Of a stretch of DNA of 14,575 nucleotides, positions 1 to 7,722 are shown piece by piece. The translations under genes and the position numbers were made by a program. This stretch comes from Acanthaster planci (lineage: Eukaryota; Echinodermata; Asteroidea; Valvatida; Acanthasteridae): contig NW_019091442.1 of assembly GCF_001949145.1 (NCBI RefSeq), positions 14,322-28,896 on the forward strand. Reading direction: 5' to 3'. How positions within the stretch are numbered: the first letter of the stretch is position 1; the number at the start of each line of letters is the position of its first letter. Under the pieces are notes generated by a model that was given only the letters and a program-made list of their open reading frames with translations, ran no database searches and was not told where the DNA came from.

Positions 1-136
1 ATCTCGCTGCCAGTTTGGCGGTCCATTGTCTAGGGATTATCGCTTCCTACTCCTTGATTACCTAAGGATTGCCTGGTGGGCCAGTCCGTATGCCATCACA
101 CATTGTATGACTCATCCACTATTTTTTATTATTAGC

Positions 137-391
137 AAGGTCAAACTGTGCCGAAAATTTTGAACCCACTATGTTCATATTCATATTTCCAATATTCACC
201 CTCTACAGTCAAGGTCAACCTGTGCCAGACTTTCTGACCTTATCCTATGCCTATCCCTTACCCAAGGTCATTCTGTGCTCTAATTTTTCACCCTACACCT
301 CATTCCTATTCATATCAATATCATATTATTCATATATTATGCATATTAATGTGACCTTTTGCCATTTTTGTCGCAAAGGTCAAACTGTGCT
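137..391 (+). repeat. Four interspersed AAGGTCA-CTGTGC repeats
   Basis: A 16-base motif close to AAGGTCAAACTGTGCC occurs four times in the same orientation, at 137-152, 211-226, 264-279 and 376-391, separated by pyrimidine-rich AT sequence with repeated ATTCATAT words. The AAGGTCA core is identical in all four, and one copy reads TCAAGGTCA, the extended half-site bound by monomeric nuclear receptors of the SF-1/ERR type. The repeats lie just before the first gene of the virus-like block, so a promoter, origin or terminal-repeat role is possible. That role is inferred. Confidence 0.7.
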
Positions 392-399
392 GGATAGTC

Positions 400-852
400 C
401 CCCCCCCCACTACTTACAAGATATTTCTGATTTTCGAATTAAATCAAATGGCGAGATTAATTTGCAATGTATCAAGTGCATGAATAAAATTATAGCAAGT
501 CATAGTAAAAATAGATGCCCTCGTGGCAAAATAAAAAACACGTGCACAATCTGTGGTGATGCAATTAAAATTACCATTGATCGTTGGTTAAGACATTGTA
601 AACAGCACGACAAACAAAATAATCTATTCAACCCCGAGAGAATTTTTAGAAGAATTGGTTGACGAGCATGAATATTGTTATTGTTTGGATTGTAAGGTGA
701 AATTGCAATTTATTGAGCAAAACGACGACCAGGCAACAATAGAAAGACTCAACACGTCCATTTGGAATTTAAAATGGAATTGTGTCCTCGCTTGCCGGAA
801 GTGTAATTTGATGCGCAAGTGCAATATGGCTCCCGAGTCAACTGATTTATAG
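400..852 (+). pseudogene. Zinc-finger / HNH endonuclease-like gene, frameshifted
   Basis: The first half has zinc-binding pairs (QCIKC, CTIC) followed by an H-x3-C/H-like tail near 595-610. The second half shows the layout of an HNH nuclease: a CYCLDC cysteine cluster, then TIERLN, an Asn at the fourth metal/substrate position, and a closing CRKCN. In known HNH enzymes such a fold cuts DNA using a metal held by His/Asn residues. Here the expected His of the GH-x-x-x-N segment appears replaced (WNLKWN), so activity is doubtful. The halves are in different frames; the break lies in a T-run near 637-650. No convincing ATG is visible at the start, and sequence before 400 is the repeat field. A 14-bp hairpin follows the stop. 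Family call is from motif pattern only. Confidence 0.6.
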
Positions 853-912
853 CAATATATGTAGCTAATTTTAGCTGGTTATTAATTAATTACTTATTTA
901 TTTGTTTAATTT

Positions 913-953
913 GCTTGAACTGAGTTAATATCAACTCAGTTCAAGCTTTTTTT
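913..953 (+). terminator. Perfect 14-bp hairpin followed by T7
   Basis: Positions 913-926 (GCTTGAACTGAGTT) are perfectly complementary to 933-946, with a 6-base loop and seven Ts directly after. It lies 60 bases past the HNH-like stop and before the next gene. In giant viruses and virophages, palindromes in this position mark transcript ends. Its use here is inferred from position. Confidence 0.6.
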
Positions 954-979
954 AGTTCAGTTATAATAAAACATCAACA

Positions 980-1183
980 ATGTTAGAATTAATTCAAGTA
1001 GTTATTGAGCTAGTTATCGCAATTAACTTGACCTATTATACAATTGAATACATACACGCAAAGCAAGCGTCTTACAAAATTATAAATCGTATAAATAAAT
1101 GGACGATATTAAAACTACCCTCACAGACTCAAGAGACGAAGAAAAAAGCCACGACAATAAGCCCAACGGAAAAGATCGATTAG
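980..1183 (+). CDS. Small membrane peptide, unknown
   Basis: This open frame of 67 codons begins with a hydrophobic segment (roughly residues 3-25, rich in Ile, Val, Leu) that could be a signal anchor or a single membrane helix, followed by a basic, polar tail. The last third overlaps the next gene in another frame, so the original stop may have been near 1098, where TAA directly precedes the next ATG in that gene's own frame. It begins 34 bases after the hairpin. I recognise no family. Small membrane peptides are common in compact viral genomes, which fits the context but is not proof. Confidence 0.4.
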   Translation: MLELIQVVIELVIAINLTYYTIEYIHAKQASYKIINRINKWTILKLPSQTQETKKKATTISPTEKID

Positions 1184-1488
1184 GTTCAATAATAGCATCC
1201 AACGAGTCAAAAAAATACCTAGGCAAAGAATATTCCGTCAAGGACATTGAATATTCACCAGCAGAACAGGAAAAACTTTTTAATCTATACGAAGCGCGCT
1301 TTGGGCGAGAAATTTGAAAAGAAACTTTTAGAAAGTTTGTATCACTTAGAACGATAGCAAAACGCGTCAGAATAGCCGGATTTCAAAGCGGATCAAAATT
1401 TATTCTTGAAGAACTCGGTTTTGGGGAATACCAGAAAAAAACGAGGCAGGCACAATCGGCATTAAACGCCATTCAAACTGAAAATTGA
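1099..1488 (+). pseudogene. Unknown protein with one in-frame stop
   Basis: A 129-codon frame runs from ATG 1099 to TGA 1486-1488, with a single TGA at 1315-1317. Sequence on both sides of the stop has similar composition: charged, Lys/Glu-rich, with aromatic residues, and a C-terminal part containing FQSGSKFILEELGFGEYQKK. The first 35 residues are strongly polar and probably disordered. It ends 11 bases before the next ATG, typical of the tight packing in this block. I do not recognise the family. The single stop is read as decay because neighbours are also broken; a TGA-decoding genome is not supported, since TAA and TAG stops break other genes. Confidence 0.5.
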
Positions 1489-1498
1489 AAATATTGAA

Positions 1499-2205
1499 AT
1501 GGAAGAACTACCCCAAATATCTGACCAAGTGAGTGACATTGTAGCCTCGCTTACAGAGAATCAAACAGCACAAACCGAGGGTTTAGATTATAGAGAGCTT
1601 TTAGGTTTAGACAAACAATTGCAAACAATGAGAGGGCAGTTACGATTAAACCAAGCTAAAATTACAGAAATTCAAGAAGAAATAAACCGTCTTGAGACCC
1701 AACCGGGCACCTCTGAAGATTAGGCTCGTTTACGTGAATTGCAAGATCAACTCGAAGGACTCCAAGCTCAAAGGTACTTAATAAACGGGGAACTCCAGAG
1801 TCAAATATCGCAAATCAAACGTTTAATTAATTACGCTTTACAGTCGGATGATACACTAGGTGACAAGATTCGAATGTTGGTTCGTGAACAAGGCGTCACA
1901 ATCGTACGCATTTTAACGGCTTTTAGTTTGGCCTTTAGTACAGCGTTAGAGCCGCGGGAGCTCCTGCACCAGAACCAGAACCAACGCCAGCACTAAAACC
2001 TCCATCCAAAGGAGGTGTAAAAGATTGGATTAAAAGGCAATTGCAAAATTTAGCAAATGTGTTGAAGAAACTCGGATCAAAGCTTTGGGAGCATTACCAG
2101 GTGTCCTTGGCAACGGTTTTAGGTTGGCAATTCAACGTGGTGAGTAAAGCGGTCGGATGGATTGCAGAACACGTGTGGACCCTATTCGTAGGGGTTTACT
2201 TTTGA
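1499..2205 (+). pseudogene. Coiled-coil protein with Pro-rich hinge and hydrophobic tail
   Basis: About 235 codons from ATG 1499, interrupted by TAG at 1721-1723 and by a frameshift near 1943-1957. The first half is a heptad-rich coiled coil (Leu/Ile with Gln, Glu, Arg). Then comes a segment with REQGVTIVRILTAFSLAF, likely a membrane-seeking or buried helix, a Gly/Pro hinge of PEPEP type, a basic stretch with PPSKGGVKDWIKRQL, and a hydrophobic C-terminus ending at the TGA 2203-2205. The domain order recalls uncharacterised proteins from marine-invertebrate genomes, from memory only. A membrane-active or virion protein is a reasonable guess, not shown. It ends 50 bases before the convergence hairpin. 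Confidence 0.6.
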
Positions 2206-2255
2206 CATACGTGCAAAACATGTAGACCAGGTTTAACTTGGAGCAAAAAAATAAA

Positions 2256-2277
2256 CCCACATTCACGTGAATGTGGG
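2256..2277. terminator. 22-bp perfect palindrome at gene convergence
   Basis: The sequence CCCACATTCAC is immediately followed by its exact reverse complement, with an A-rich stretch before and T-rich stretch after. It lies between the rightward stop at 2205 and the leftward stop at 2278-2280, so it could end transcripts from both sides. The A/T flanks make it terminator-like on either strand. Confidence 0.65.
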
Positions 2278-2448
2278 CTATTTTTCCCCTTTTTTTAAAG
2301 TCAGTACTTGATACAACGTAAATGCGGCAATCACAATTGCAATCGTTCCTACGGTCAACGAAAATTTTTCTTCATTATGCGCGTCCAACGGCTTGTTTTC
2401 GGGACAAGGCGTTGACAATGGCTTTATAAAAGAGATAAACATAATCAT
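2278..2448 (-). CDS. 56-residue membrane protein, unknown
   Basis: An intact frame from ATG 2448-2446 to TAG 2280-2278 encodes 56 residues. The N-terminus is hydrophobic (MIMFISFIKPL), then a short polar stretch with Cys, Pro, Glu and Asn, then a clear membrane helix (about residues 31-48) and a KKGEK tail. The stop abuts the convergence palindrome, matching the other gene ends of this block. An upstream extension in the same frame is open toward 2500, so it could instead be the C-terminal end of the larger leftward gene now split off by the Penelope-like insertion. Family unknown. Confidence 0.45.
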   Translation of the reverse strand: MIMFISFIKPLSTPCPENKPLDAHNEEKFSLTVGTIAIVIAAFTLYQVLTLKKGEK

Positions 2449-2479
2449 CGCGGTAGATGACGAATATAGAGAAAAAATG

Positions 2480-4440
2480 ACCGATGACTCGCGATGTTGT
2501 ATTGCTGGTAGTGATGTTTCGGCTGCTGGTGCTGGTAGCCTTCATCAGGCAACTGAAGTCTGGATGCTGCTACTGTTCGCCCGCTACTCCAACCACCTGA
2601 CCTTCCTTGTCCGTTGCATCAAGAAGTCGGTGGTTCCCAAGGACCTTGGGGTCAAACCTCCGATCTGCACCAAGGGAGCCGTGAAAGCAGCAGAGACAGC
2701 CTCTCTCCTCTTTCCTCTCTCCGAGAATACACCTGACCCGAGCCACGAAGAAGACCATCCAGGCCGAAGTGGACTCCACTTTGGCCCAGATCCAGTCCAC
2801 CTTCAACGAAGCTGACCGAACCCGGCTCACCCAGCACATCGACCGTTTGAGAAGAGTCGAGAGTTTGAGAAGTGAAACGCCCGCCAACTCACCAAAGTCC
2901 AAGACTTAGCCGAGGAGAGTTCGGCTCGTCACTCCACCAACACCCAACCGGGTCTACTGTGGATACATTGAAGTGGGTCGTCAACCTTTCTGCGAGGACC
3001 CTCACCGCCGTCGAGACATCTCTTCTTGTGAAAGGCCTCAGCTTCGCCGTCATCCCTGACAGCGTACCGGCTGCGGAGATTGTGGCCAGTGTGGAGACAG
3101 TGTTGAAGAAGCTTCACCCGGAAACAGCTGATCTGGTCCACAGAGAAGTCAACGGCGCCTTACGGAGAGCCCGCCCGCCCAGGAGTAACATCAACCGGGA
3201 GCAACGCATCGCCCTGAAGGCTCTACGGAAGGATCTTTCCATCGTGATCCCCCCCGCCGACAAGGGCCGTGCCAGCGTGATCCTCGACGCCGACACAAAC
3301 CGGAACAAGATGAACGAGCTCATCTCCACGGGCCCTTACCGGAAGTTGACGAAGGACCCCACCGACCGGCTCTGCAGGAAGATCACAGACCAGCTGCTCA
3401 CCCTCAACAAGACCGGGGGTCTTGACCACACCACCTACCGGAAGTTGCGCCCCACCATCAAGCAGCCCCCCAGGATGTATGGTCCACCCAAGATCCACAA
3501 GCAAGGGACGCCCTTGAGACCCATCGTTTCGTGCGTGAGCTCCTTTGCCTACCACCTCTCCATGAATCTAGCCTGGATCCTGTCACGGCTGACCGGCAAC
3601 ACACCGAACACCGTGCCCAACTCCACAGCCTTCGCAGAGTTCCTCCGCGGGCAGCACATCGACAGCCACGAGGTGTTGATCTCTTTCGACGTTGAGTCGT
3701 TTACCAACGTCCCCATAGACGACGCTTGCTGTGTGGCCCTTCGTCGCCTGGAGGAAGACCCTGAGTTGCCTGACCGCACATTGCTCTCCCCCACCAAGAT
3801 CGTCTCCCTACTAGAGTTTGTCCTGCGCTCCATGTATTTCTTGGACGGTGGAGCGTCGTCATTGCACCACTGGATCAAGCCAGCCATCTACTAAACTACC
3901 TGAACAGCCTCAAGCCCAGCATTCGGTTCACCATCGAGAACGAGCAGGACAGCAGCATTGCATTCCTGGACACCATGGTCCACATGGGACCTGACGGCAG
4001 CCTGACCAGCACCGTGTACCGCAAGCCCACTCACACCGACCAGTATCTGGCTTTTGACTCACACCACCTAGAGTCCGTCAAGAGGGGCGTGGCCAAGTGC
4101 CTCCACGACCGCGCCTCACGCCTAGTCACCAGACCGCGCTGCACAGCCGCCGAGAGACACTGAGTCACCGCTGCCCTCATGGCGAACGAGTATCCAACAT
4201 CCTTCATCCGGCAGTTATCAAGATCCAAGACCAGCACCGAAGCGGAGCGACCGGAGTACAAGGCCTTCACCATTCTTCCCTTCATGGACGGTATTTCCGG
4301 ACGCCTGAAGAGGATCCTGGAGGACCACGGTGTCCGCACCGTATTCCAATCGTCCACCACCTTCAGGAGCCAACTCGTGCGCCCTAAGGATCCTATCCTT
4401 TTGTGATGCCCACGTCTGTTAAGCTACTCTTTTGAGGAAT
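2480..4440 (+). mobile_element. Penelope-like retroelement, truncated and internally deleted
   Basis: This GC-rich island interrupts the AT-rich leftward gene array. It contains the remains of a Penelope-type reverse transcriptase reading rightward. Leftward coding sequence of the older element resumes immediately right of about 4407-4440. The GIY-YIG endonuclease normally found after the RT in Penelope-like elements is not seen; the sequence switches to the older element instead, so the 3' end is truncated. The left edge is placed between 2480 and 2570 because the first recognisable RT-protein residues appear near 2570. No target duplication was identified. Confidence 0.8.
2570..4406 (+). 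pseudogene. Penelope-like reverse transcriptase, lacking catalytic YxDD
   Basis: The N-terminal part (HLTFLVRC near 2591) is in frame 2, continuing in frame 3 (2751-2870), frame 2 (2882-2950) and frame 1 (about 2958-3850). Landmarks in frame 1 are VNLSARTL and LLVKGLSFA, PPADKG near 3250, YGPPKIHKQGTPLRPIVS near 3478, and motif A SFDVESFTNVP near 3682, with the first catalytic Asp at 3688. After MYFLDGG (about 3847) the sequence jumps to VVIAPLDQ in frame 3 (3855). Motif B and the YxDD box are therefore missing, a deletion of coding sequence. Downstream IAFLDT, STVYRKPTHTDQYLAFDSHH and a short shift to frame 2 and back near 4110-4179 lead to FMDGISGRLKRIL and RPKDP, the usual end of the RT before the nuclease. 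It cannot be active. Confidence 0.9.
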
Positions 4441-5096
4441 GAAATCCCACCAGGCCAGAGTGACCGCGTCCAATTGCGAGATCCAGTCCACCGTATAAGT
4501 ACTCGCAAGACCAGAGCCCTTTGGCGGTTTAGCCCAACCAAAGCCCATGAAAGTAGACCCCGCGTATTTGCCGTTTGTTATGTGTAAGTCGTGTGCATCA
4601 TAATTTTTACATTTTTACCGGGAACAGGAATATAACCATTATCGTAATAATAAGCCGTGCTTAAACCGTTTGATAATTTATCCCTCGTTTGTCTGAAAGA
4701 TTTATTTGAATCGACTCCGTATAATAGACATTTATCTATAAATTTCCTATGATCGTTATTGTTGTGCAACGCGTCAAATATGTCGTTGCTCGGATTGGCA
4801 TCAAGCAGTCGTAAAATATTTTTCGTACGGTGTAATAAACGTGGAAATTAAACAAAGCCGTATGGATCAGGATCTGATAATAGGTTCCAACCTACCCCGC
4901 AAGCTGTCGTCGCACAGTATACCGCGAAATTAAATTGATTTTGGTAAAATGATATCGGATCGCTCACCCAGCGATTTACCACTTCACCCGTGGTGATTTT
5001 CGGTAATTTTTACGCGTCCGTTAAATTTGTAGACTCTTTTGAAAAAGAATCGTCCTTATTGACAACGATTGCCAAATGACTACAATTGTGTCCCAT
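4407..5096 (-). pseudogene. Large unknown protein of the virus-like block, cut by Penelope
   Basis: From ATG 5096-5094 one frame can be followed leftward for about 230 codons with TAA at 5012-5010, TAA at 4850-4848 and a one-base frameshift near 4585, after which the reading continues to the edge of the Penelope-like insertion. Recognisable stretches include TTGEVVNRWVSDPISFYQNQ, an AVYCATTACGVGWNLL core and, past the frameshift, FMGFGWAKPPKGSG and a WWDFIP tail. Trp, Tyr, Gly and Phe are unusually frequent, as in beta-rich structural proteins, so a capsid or other virion protein is possible. I recognise no family with certainty. It starts only 5 bases after the stop of the preceding gene. 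The true C-terminus is lost in or beyond the insertion. Confidence 0.6.
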
Positions 5097-5101
5097 TTAT
5101 T

Positions 5102-5401
5102 TTATACACCCTTGAAAACGGGAGGTGCGGTGGGTTTTACGTCACAGTAAGCGGGTGGTTTATCTTTGTATTTAATAGACTTGTGCAAAGTTATTCGCCA
5201 AGTTTTTTCATAAGATCTTTTTTAAAAACTGCCGCTCTTTCATTGGCTAGCGCTTCTGCTCTTTCGTTTACTTGTTATTCAAATTCTTCTTTGCTTTAGC
5301 GTCTTGTAATTTTGTCGACGTACTTGACCGATCTTTTCCTTCATCTTGTTAAACTTTTTAAGCTCCGATAAAATTAGTACAAATTCTTCTCGGGATATCA
5401 T
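5102..5401 (-). pseudogene. Coiled-coil protein, unknown, broken
   Basis: ATG 5401-5399 starts MISREEFVLILSELKKF, and the reading passes through at least two frame changes and a TAA at 5277-5275. Later parts are strongly helical and charged (NERAEALANERAAVFKKDL), then, in another frame, a short Pro-rich end at TAA 5104-5102. The start lies inside the presumed end of the TFIIB-like or zinc-finger gene, and the stop is 5 bases from the next ATG, so the spacing is what one expects of a compact co-oriented array. The high Lys/Glu/Ala content suggests a coiled coil. No family recognised. Confidence 0.45.
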
Positions 5402-5904
5402 TGTCTTCGATCGCGTGAGACACATATTCATCTATTGTATTCAATTTAGCACCGCAAAGCACGCAGATTTGATCCTGATTTTGGTTTTGTGAGTCAGCCG
5501 GCGTTTGGCGTATTTTATCATCGCGTAAGCGTGTTTCTCTGAGACTTGAAATTGGTCTTTACGGCATTTGTGGGTTCTTTCGTCACGTCTTGGTAGCACA
5601 CGGCAATTAGAGCCTTGAGCGGCTTGCCTCTCAAAATCTTGCCCACTAAAATTTGATTTACTTGGAATTCTATGAAATACGCTTGTTCGGTCGTTAATTT
5701 AATGTCCAGTTCTTGAAATGTCTTGCTAGATTACGATTTGGGCTTTTTATAAACGAAACGCTGATTATATTTGCCGCCCACGTTTTCTGCCTCGTCCGAA
5801 TAAACGGGGCATAATACTAAACCGCAATCTCGACACACGAGTTTAAAGTCTATTTCCATCCTATTTGTATGTGCGCACGTGTCTTCTTTATCCATGATTG
5901 TCAT
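5358..5904 (-). pseudogene. TFIIB-like transcription factor (zinc ribbon plus cyclin-like domain), decayed
   Basis: ATG 5904 or, in frame, 5895 (better context, G at +4). Counting from 5895, residues 7-24 form a zinc ribbon with C-x-H, an 11-residue spacer and CRDCGLVL, the pattern at the N-terminus of TFIIB and of TFIIB-like proteins of large DNA viruses. After a TAA at 5733-5731 the frame continues with a helical segment ending ILRGKPLKALIAVCYQD, the usual helix pair of a TFIIB cyclin fold. The frame ends at TGA 5520-5518, but related-looking helical sequence continues in a second frame, and a further CVLCGAKL zinc knuckle with a possible His lies in a third frame near 5445. That last part may be a separate small zinc-finger gene. 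Such factors recruit RNA polymerase to viral promoters. The assignment is by motif only. Confidence 0.55.
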
Positions 5905-5924
5905 TTATTTAAAGGACGTAAAAA

Positions 5925-5958
5925 TAACTTCAGTTATTCCTGAGAATAACTGAGGTTA
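5925..5958. terminator. 15-bp hairpin between leftward genes
   Basis: Arms 5925-5939 and 5944-5958 pair with one G-T exception around a CTGA loop. It sits 29 bases past the stop (5989-5987) of the upstream leftward gene and before the TFIIB-like start, the same placement as the two other hairpins of the block. Confidence 0.55.
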
Positions 5959-5986
5959 AAATTAATTCATAAGTTAATTCTCAAAT

Positions 5987-6916
5987 TTAATCGACTTTTA
6001 ATTTCACGGAAGATTCCAATTCAGGTTCAGATTCAAATTCAGAACGCCCAAATCCGCTAAACGCCTGCAATGCTGATTTATTTGAAATTAGTCCGTCATT
6101 TCTAACTTTCAATAAGGCCGTCGAAACCGTGTATCTAACGCTGACGTCGCAAGAAAGCGAACCATGGGTTCCGTAATAGACATTTTTTGGTTAAATGAAT
6201 GACTGTGCGTAGCATCTTTTATTTATAAATTTCTCAATATTTGACGCGTCGATGGTCTCTTTTTATGATCAAATAACGAAGCGTGAGAATCAATTTTAAC
6301 GTACATGCGATTTTTATCGGTGTAGGGCGGTTTAACGACGTATTCTATTCTGTTCAAATGTCGATATCGCGACTGGCTTTGTAAGCGTTTATCGTGCACG
6401 ACGGCAAAATAGACTTGGCAGTGGCCTGTTTTTCTATGGGTGCGTTCGATTAGCTTCCGTGAACACACCAGTGTTACACTCACGGGAAGCCTCAAAATGA
6501 GGCTTATCGAACGCTGCAGTGTGTTTTCCAAGGCATTCTGGGAAAAAGGTCAAGTCACTGCCACGTTCCAACATGTACGTCCATGCACAAACAGTCCATC
6601 CGTGACGTCATTACACTCGGGCAGCCTCCAGAGACCCGCTCGCCAGCCGGGGTAGTAGTGGCTGACACCAGGGCAGGCACGAGGATCACGTGATGGCTAA
6701 ACGAACGATCTCGTGTAAGTTTGACTTACACGTGTAAGCTAATCGAACGCACCCAATGAATTAGTAGGCCGCCAAATTTATATCGTCTGGTATACGCATC
6801 ATACGCCTTTGCAGTTGATAACAAATTTGACGATCTACAATATCATCGGCGTGCCAAATTTGTACACGAGATTTATGCTGTAACAGGTCGTGTCTGGCAT
6901 CATAATAAGCAGGCAT
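5987..6916 (-). pseudogene. Unknown leftward gene, split by a MITE
   Basis: ATG 6916-6914 opens MPAYYDARHDLL and 51 codons rich in Arg, Gln, Asp and Tyr, stopped by TAA 6763-6761 just before the 319-bp inserted element. On the other side of the insert the coding sequence resumes at 6436 in the matching frame (GHCQVYFAVVHDKRL), shifts frame near 6255-6265, passes a TAA at 6193-6191 and ends at TAA 5989-5987 after an acidic tail (FESEPELESS). Without the insert the gene would be about 200 codons. I recognise no domain. The HADDIVDRQICYQLQRRM helix and acidic end would fit a regulatory or DNA-associated protein, but that is speculation. Confidence 0.55.
6437..6755. mobile_element. 319-bp MITE-like element with 20-bp TIRs
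   Basis: TGGGTGCGTTCGATTAGCTT at 6437-6456 is repeated exactly as the reverse complement at the other end, 6736-6755. The interior is full of nested hairpins: AAGCCTC-AAAAT-GAGGCTT near 6487, an internal partial copy of the TIR near 6506, and CGTGTAAG-TTTGA-CTTACACG near 6713. It has no open frame of its own and splits a leftward gene. I see no clear target duplication, so the superfamily is open. Confidence 0.85.
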
Positions 6917-6920
6917 TTTT

Positions 6921-7127
6921 CTATGCCTCCATGAGCATAATAAATGGCGAGCTGCATTGACTTACGTGAGTGCCATCTTTAATCACGGGATTTGAAATGG
7001 TTAATTTGCTTCAGTCAAAAGGGCCTTAGGTGAGATTGGGATCGCTATTGCCGGCATTGAGACGCTCGTGGTCGTCTGAAACGATGTAAATTTGGGTTGA
7101 CGTGGTTCTAATTTCCGGCTTTGTCAT
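6921..7127 (-). pseudogene. Short unknown leftward gene with two in-frame stops
   Basis: ATG 7127-7125 begins MTKPEIRTTSTQIYIVSDDH. The same frame passes TAA 7028-7026 and a TGA five codons later and ends at TAG 6923-6921, five bases before the next ATG at 6916. Intact it would have about 68 residues. The Ser/Thr/Asn-rich composition and Asp/His cluster give no family. Tight abutment with the following gene and the matching frame across both stops are the support for its being real. Confidence 0.4.
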
Positions 7128-7146
7128 AAATTTTTGTCATAAATTT
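7121..7146. repeat. 13-bp tandem duplication at a start codon
   Basis: TTGTCATAAATTT occurs twice head to tail (7121-7133, 7134-7146). On the minus strand it duplicates an ATGACA start context, so an extra upstream ATG in another frame precedes the ATG at 7127. Confidence 0.75.
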
Positions 7147-7219
7147 TTCTCATTTTTTATTAGCCCTTAATCAGCCCCGTCTATAAACTCGGGTGGAATT
7201 TCGACTTTAGTTAAATTTT

Positions 7220-7233
7220 CGACGTCGACGTCG
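7220..7233. repeat. 14-bp CpG palindrome
   Basis: CGACGTCGACGTCG is its own reverse complement and lies 10 bases past the stop of the CxxC-rich gene. It is AT-flanked and CpG-rich in an AT-rich area. It could be a weaker member of the gene-end palindrome set or a protein-binding site. Confidence 0.4.
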
Positions 7234-7243
7234 TATTCAATTA

Positions 7244-7697
7244 TTAACCCAATTTCATATAAATCGCCAAATCAGGTATTGGCTCGTTTTCTAGCGCGTG
7301 CCGCAGCTTTTTATGCTTGCCATCTATATGCACCACGTGATCCACACCTTCCAACTCGATACAATTTACGCAAGAGGTGCAAGCGGTACAACCGAAACAT
7401 TCGATACAACGGCTGTACTCGTAACAATCTTCGCAACTGTCCAAGCCGCTTGAATTTTCGCAGTCGTATGGATTGAAACAATATATTTAATAATATTTAT
7501 TTATACATCTACCGCATTCGCCGCAAGTGGATCAATTATTGCATTTAGTGCAATCGTTGCAATGGTCGCAATCATGACACTCTTTGCAATTTATGCATTT
7601 GCATAGAAGGTCAGCAACCGTAGGAATTTACCAAGTTAATTGAATTGATTGTGTCTCGGCAAAAATAACAATTTGCGTTTGTTTTATGGTCTATCAT
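7244..7697 (-). pseudogene. CxxC-repeat cysteine-rich protein, broken
   Basis: ATG 7697-7695 starts MIDHKTNANCYFCRDTI. A frameshift near 7595-7620 leads into a run of Cys every three residues (CINCKECHDCDHCNDCTKC), then TGA 7534-7532, CGECGRC, TAA 7489-7487, and a second Cys-rich stretch (CIECFGCTACTSCVNC). The last 40 residues are Cys-free and end at 7244 with His/Lys-rich and hydrophobic parts. About 150 codons when counted through the breaks. Regular CxxC spacing suggests a metal-binding or cross-linked structural protein. Repeats of this kind occur in several large DNA viruses, but I cannot assign a family. It begins 26 bases after the preceding leftward gene. Confidence 0.65.
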
Positions 7698-7722
7698 GTT
7701 TTTTATATTTGTCTTGTTTCTA

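Noticed and set aside
137-391. CRISPR-like array
   Set aside because: Repeats are short, spacing is irregular, they vary between copies, and the context is a eukaryotic genome.
171-400. N-terminal extension of the HNH-like frame
   Set aside because: This part translates the AAGGTCA repeat field and is hydrophobic by chance; the protein signal starts after about 400.
1315-1317. Possible TGA recoding in the gene at 1099-1488
   Set aside because: Other genes of the block are broken by TAA, TAG and frameshifts, so general decay explains the stop better.
2570-3887. Several minus-strand open frames across the Penelope region
   Set aside because: They are antisense to recognisable RT motifs in a GC-rich sequence, where stop codons are rare.
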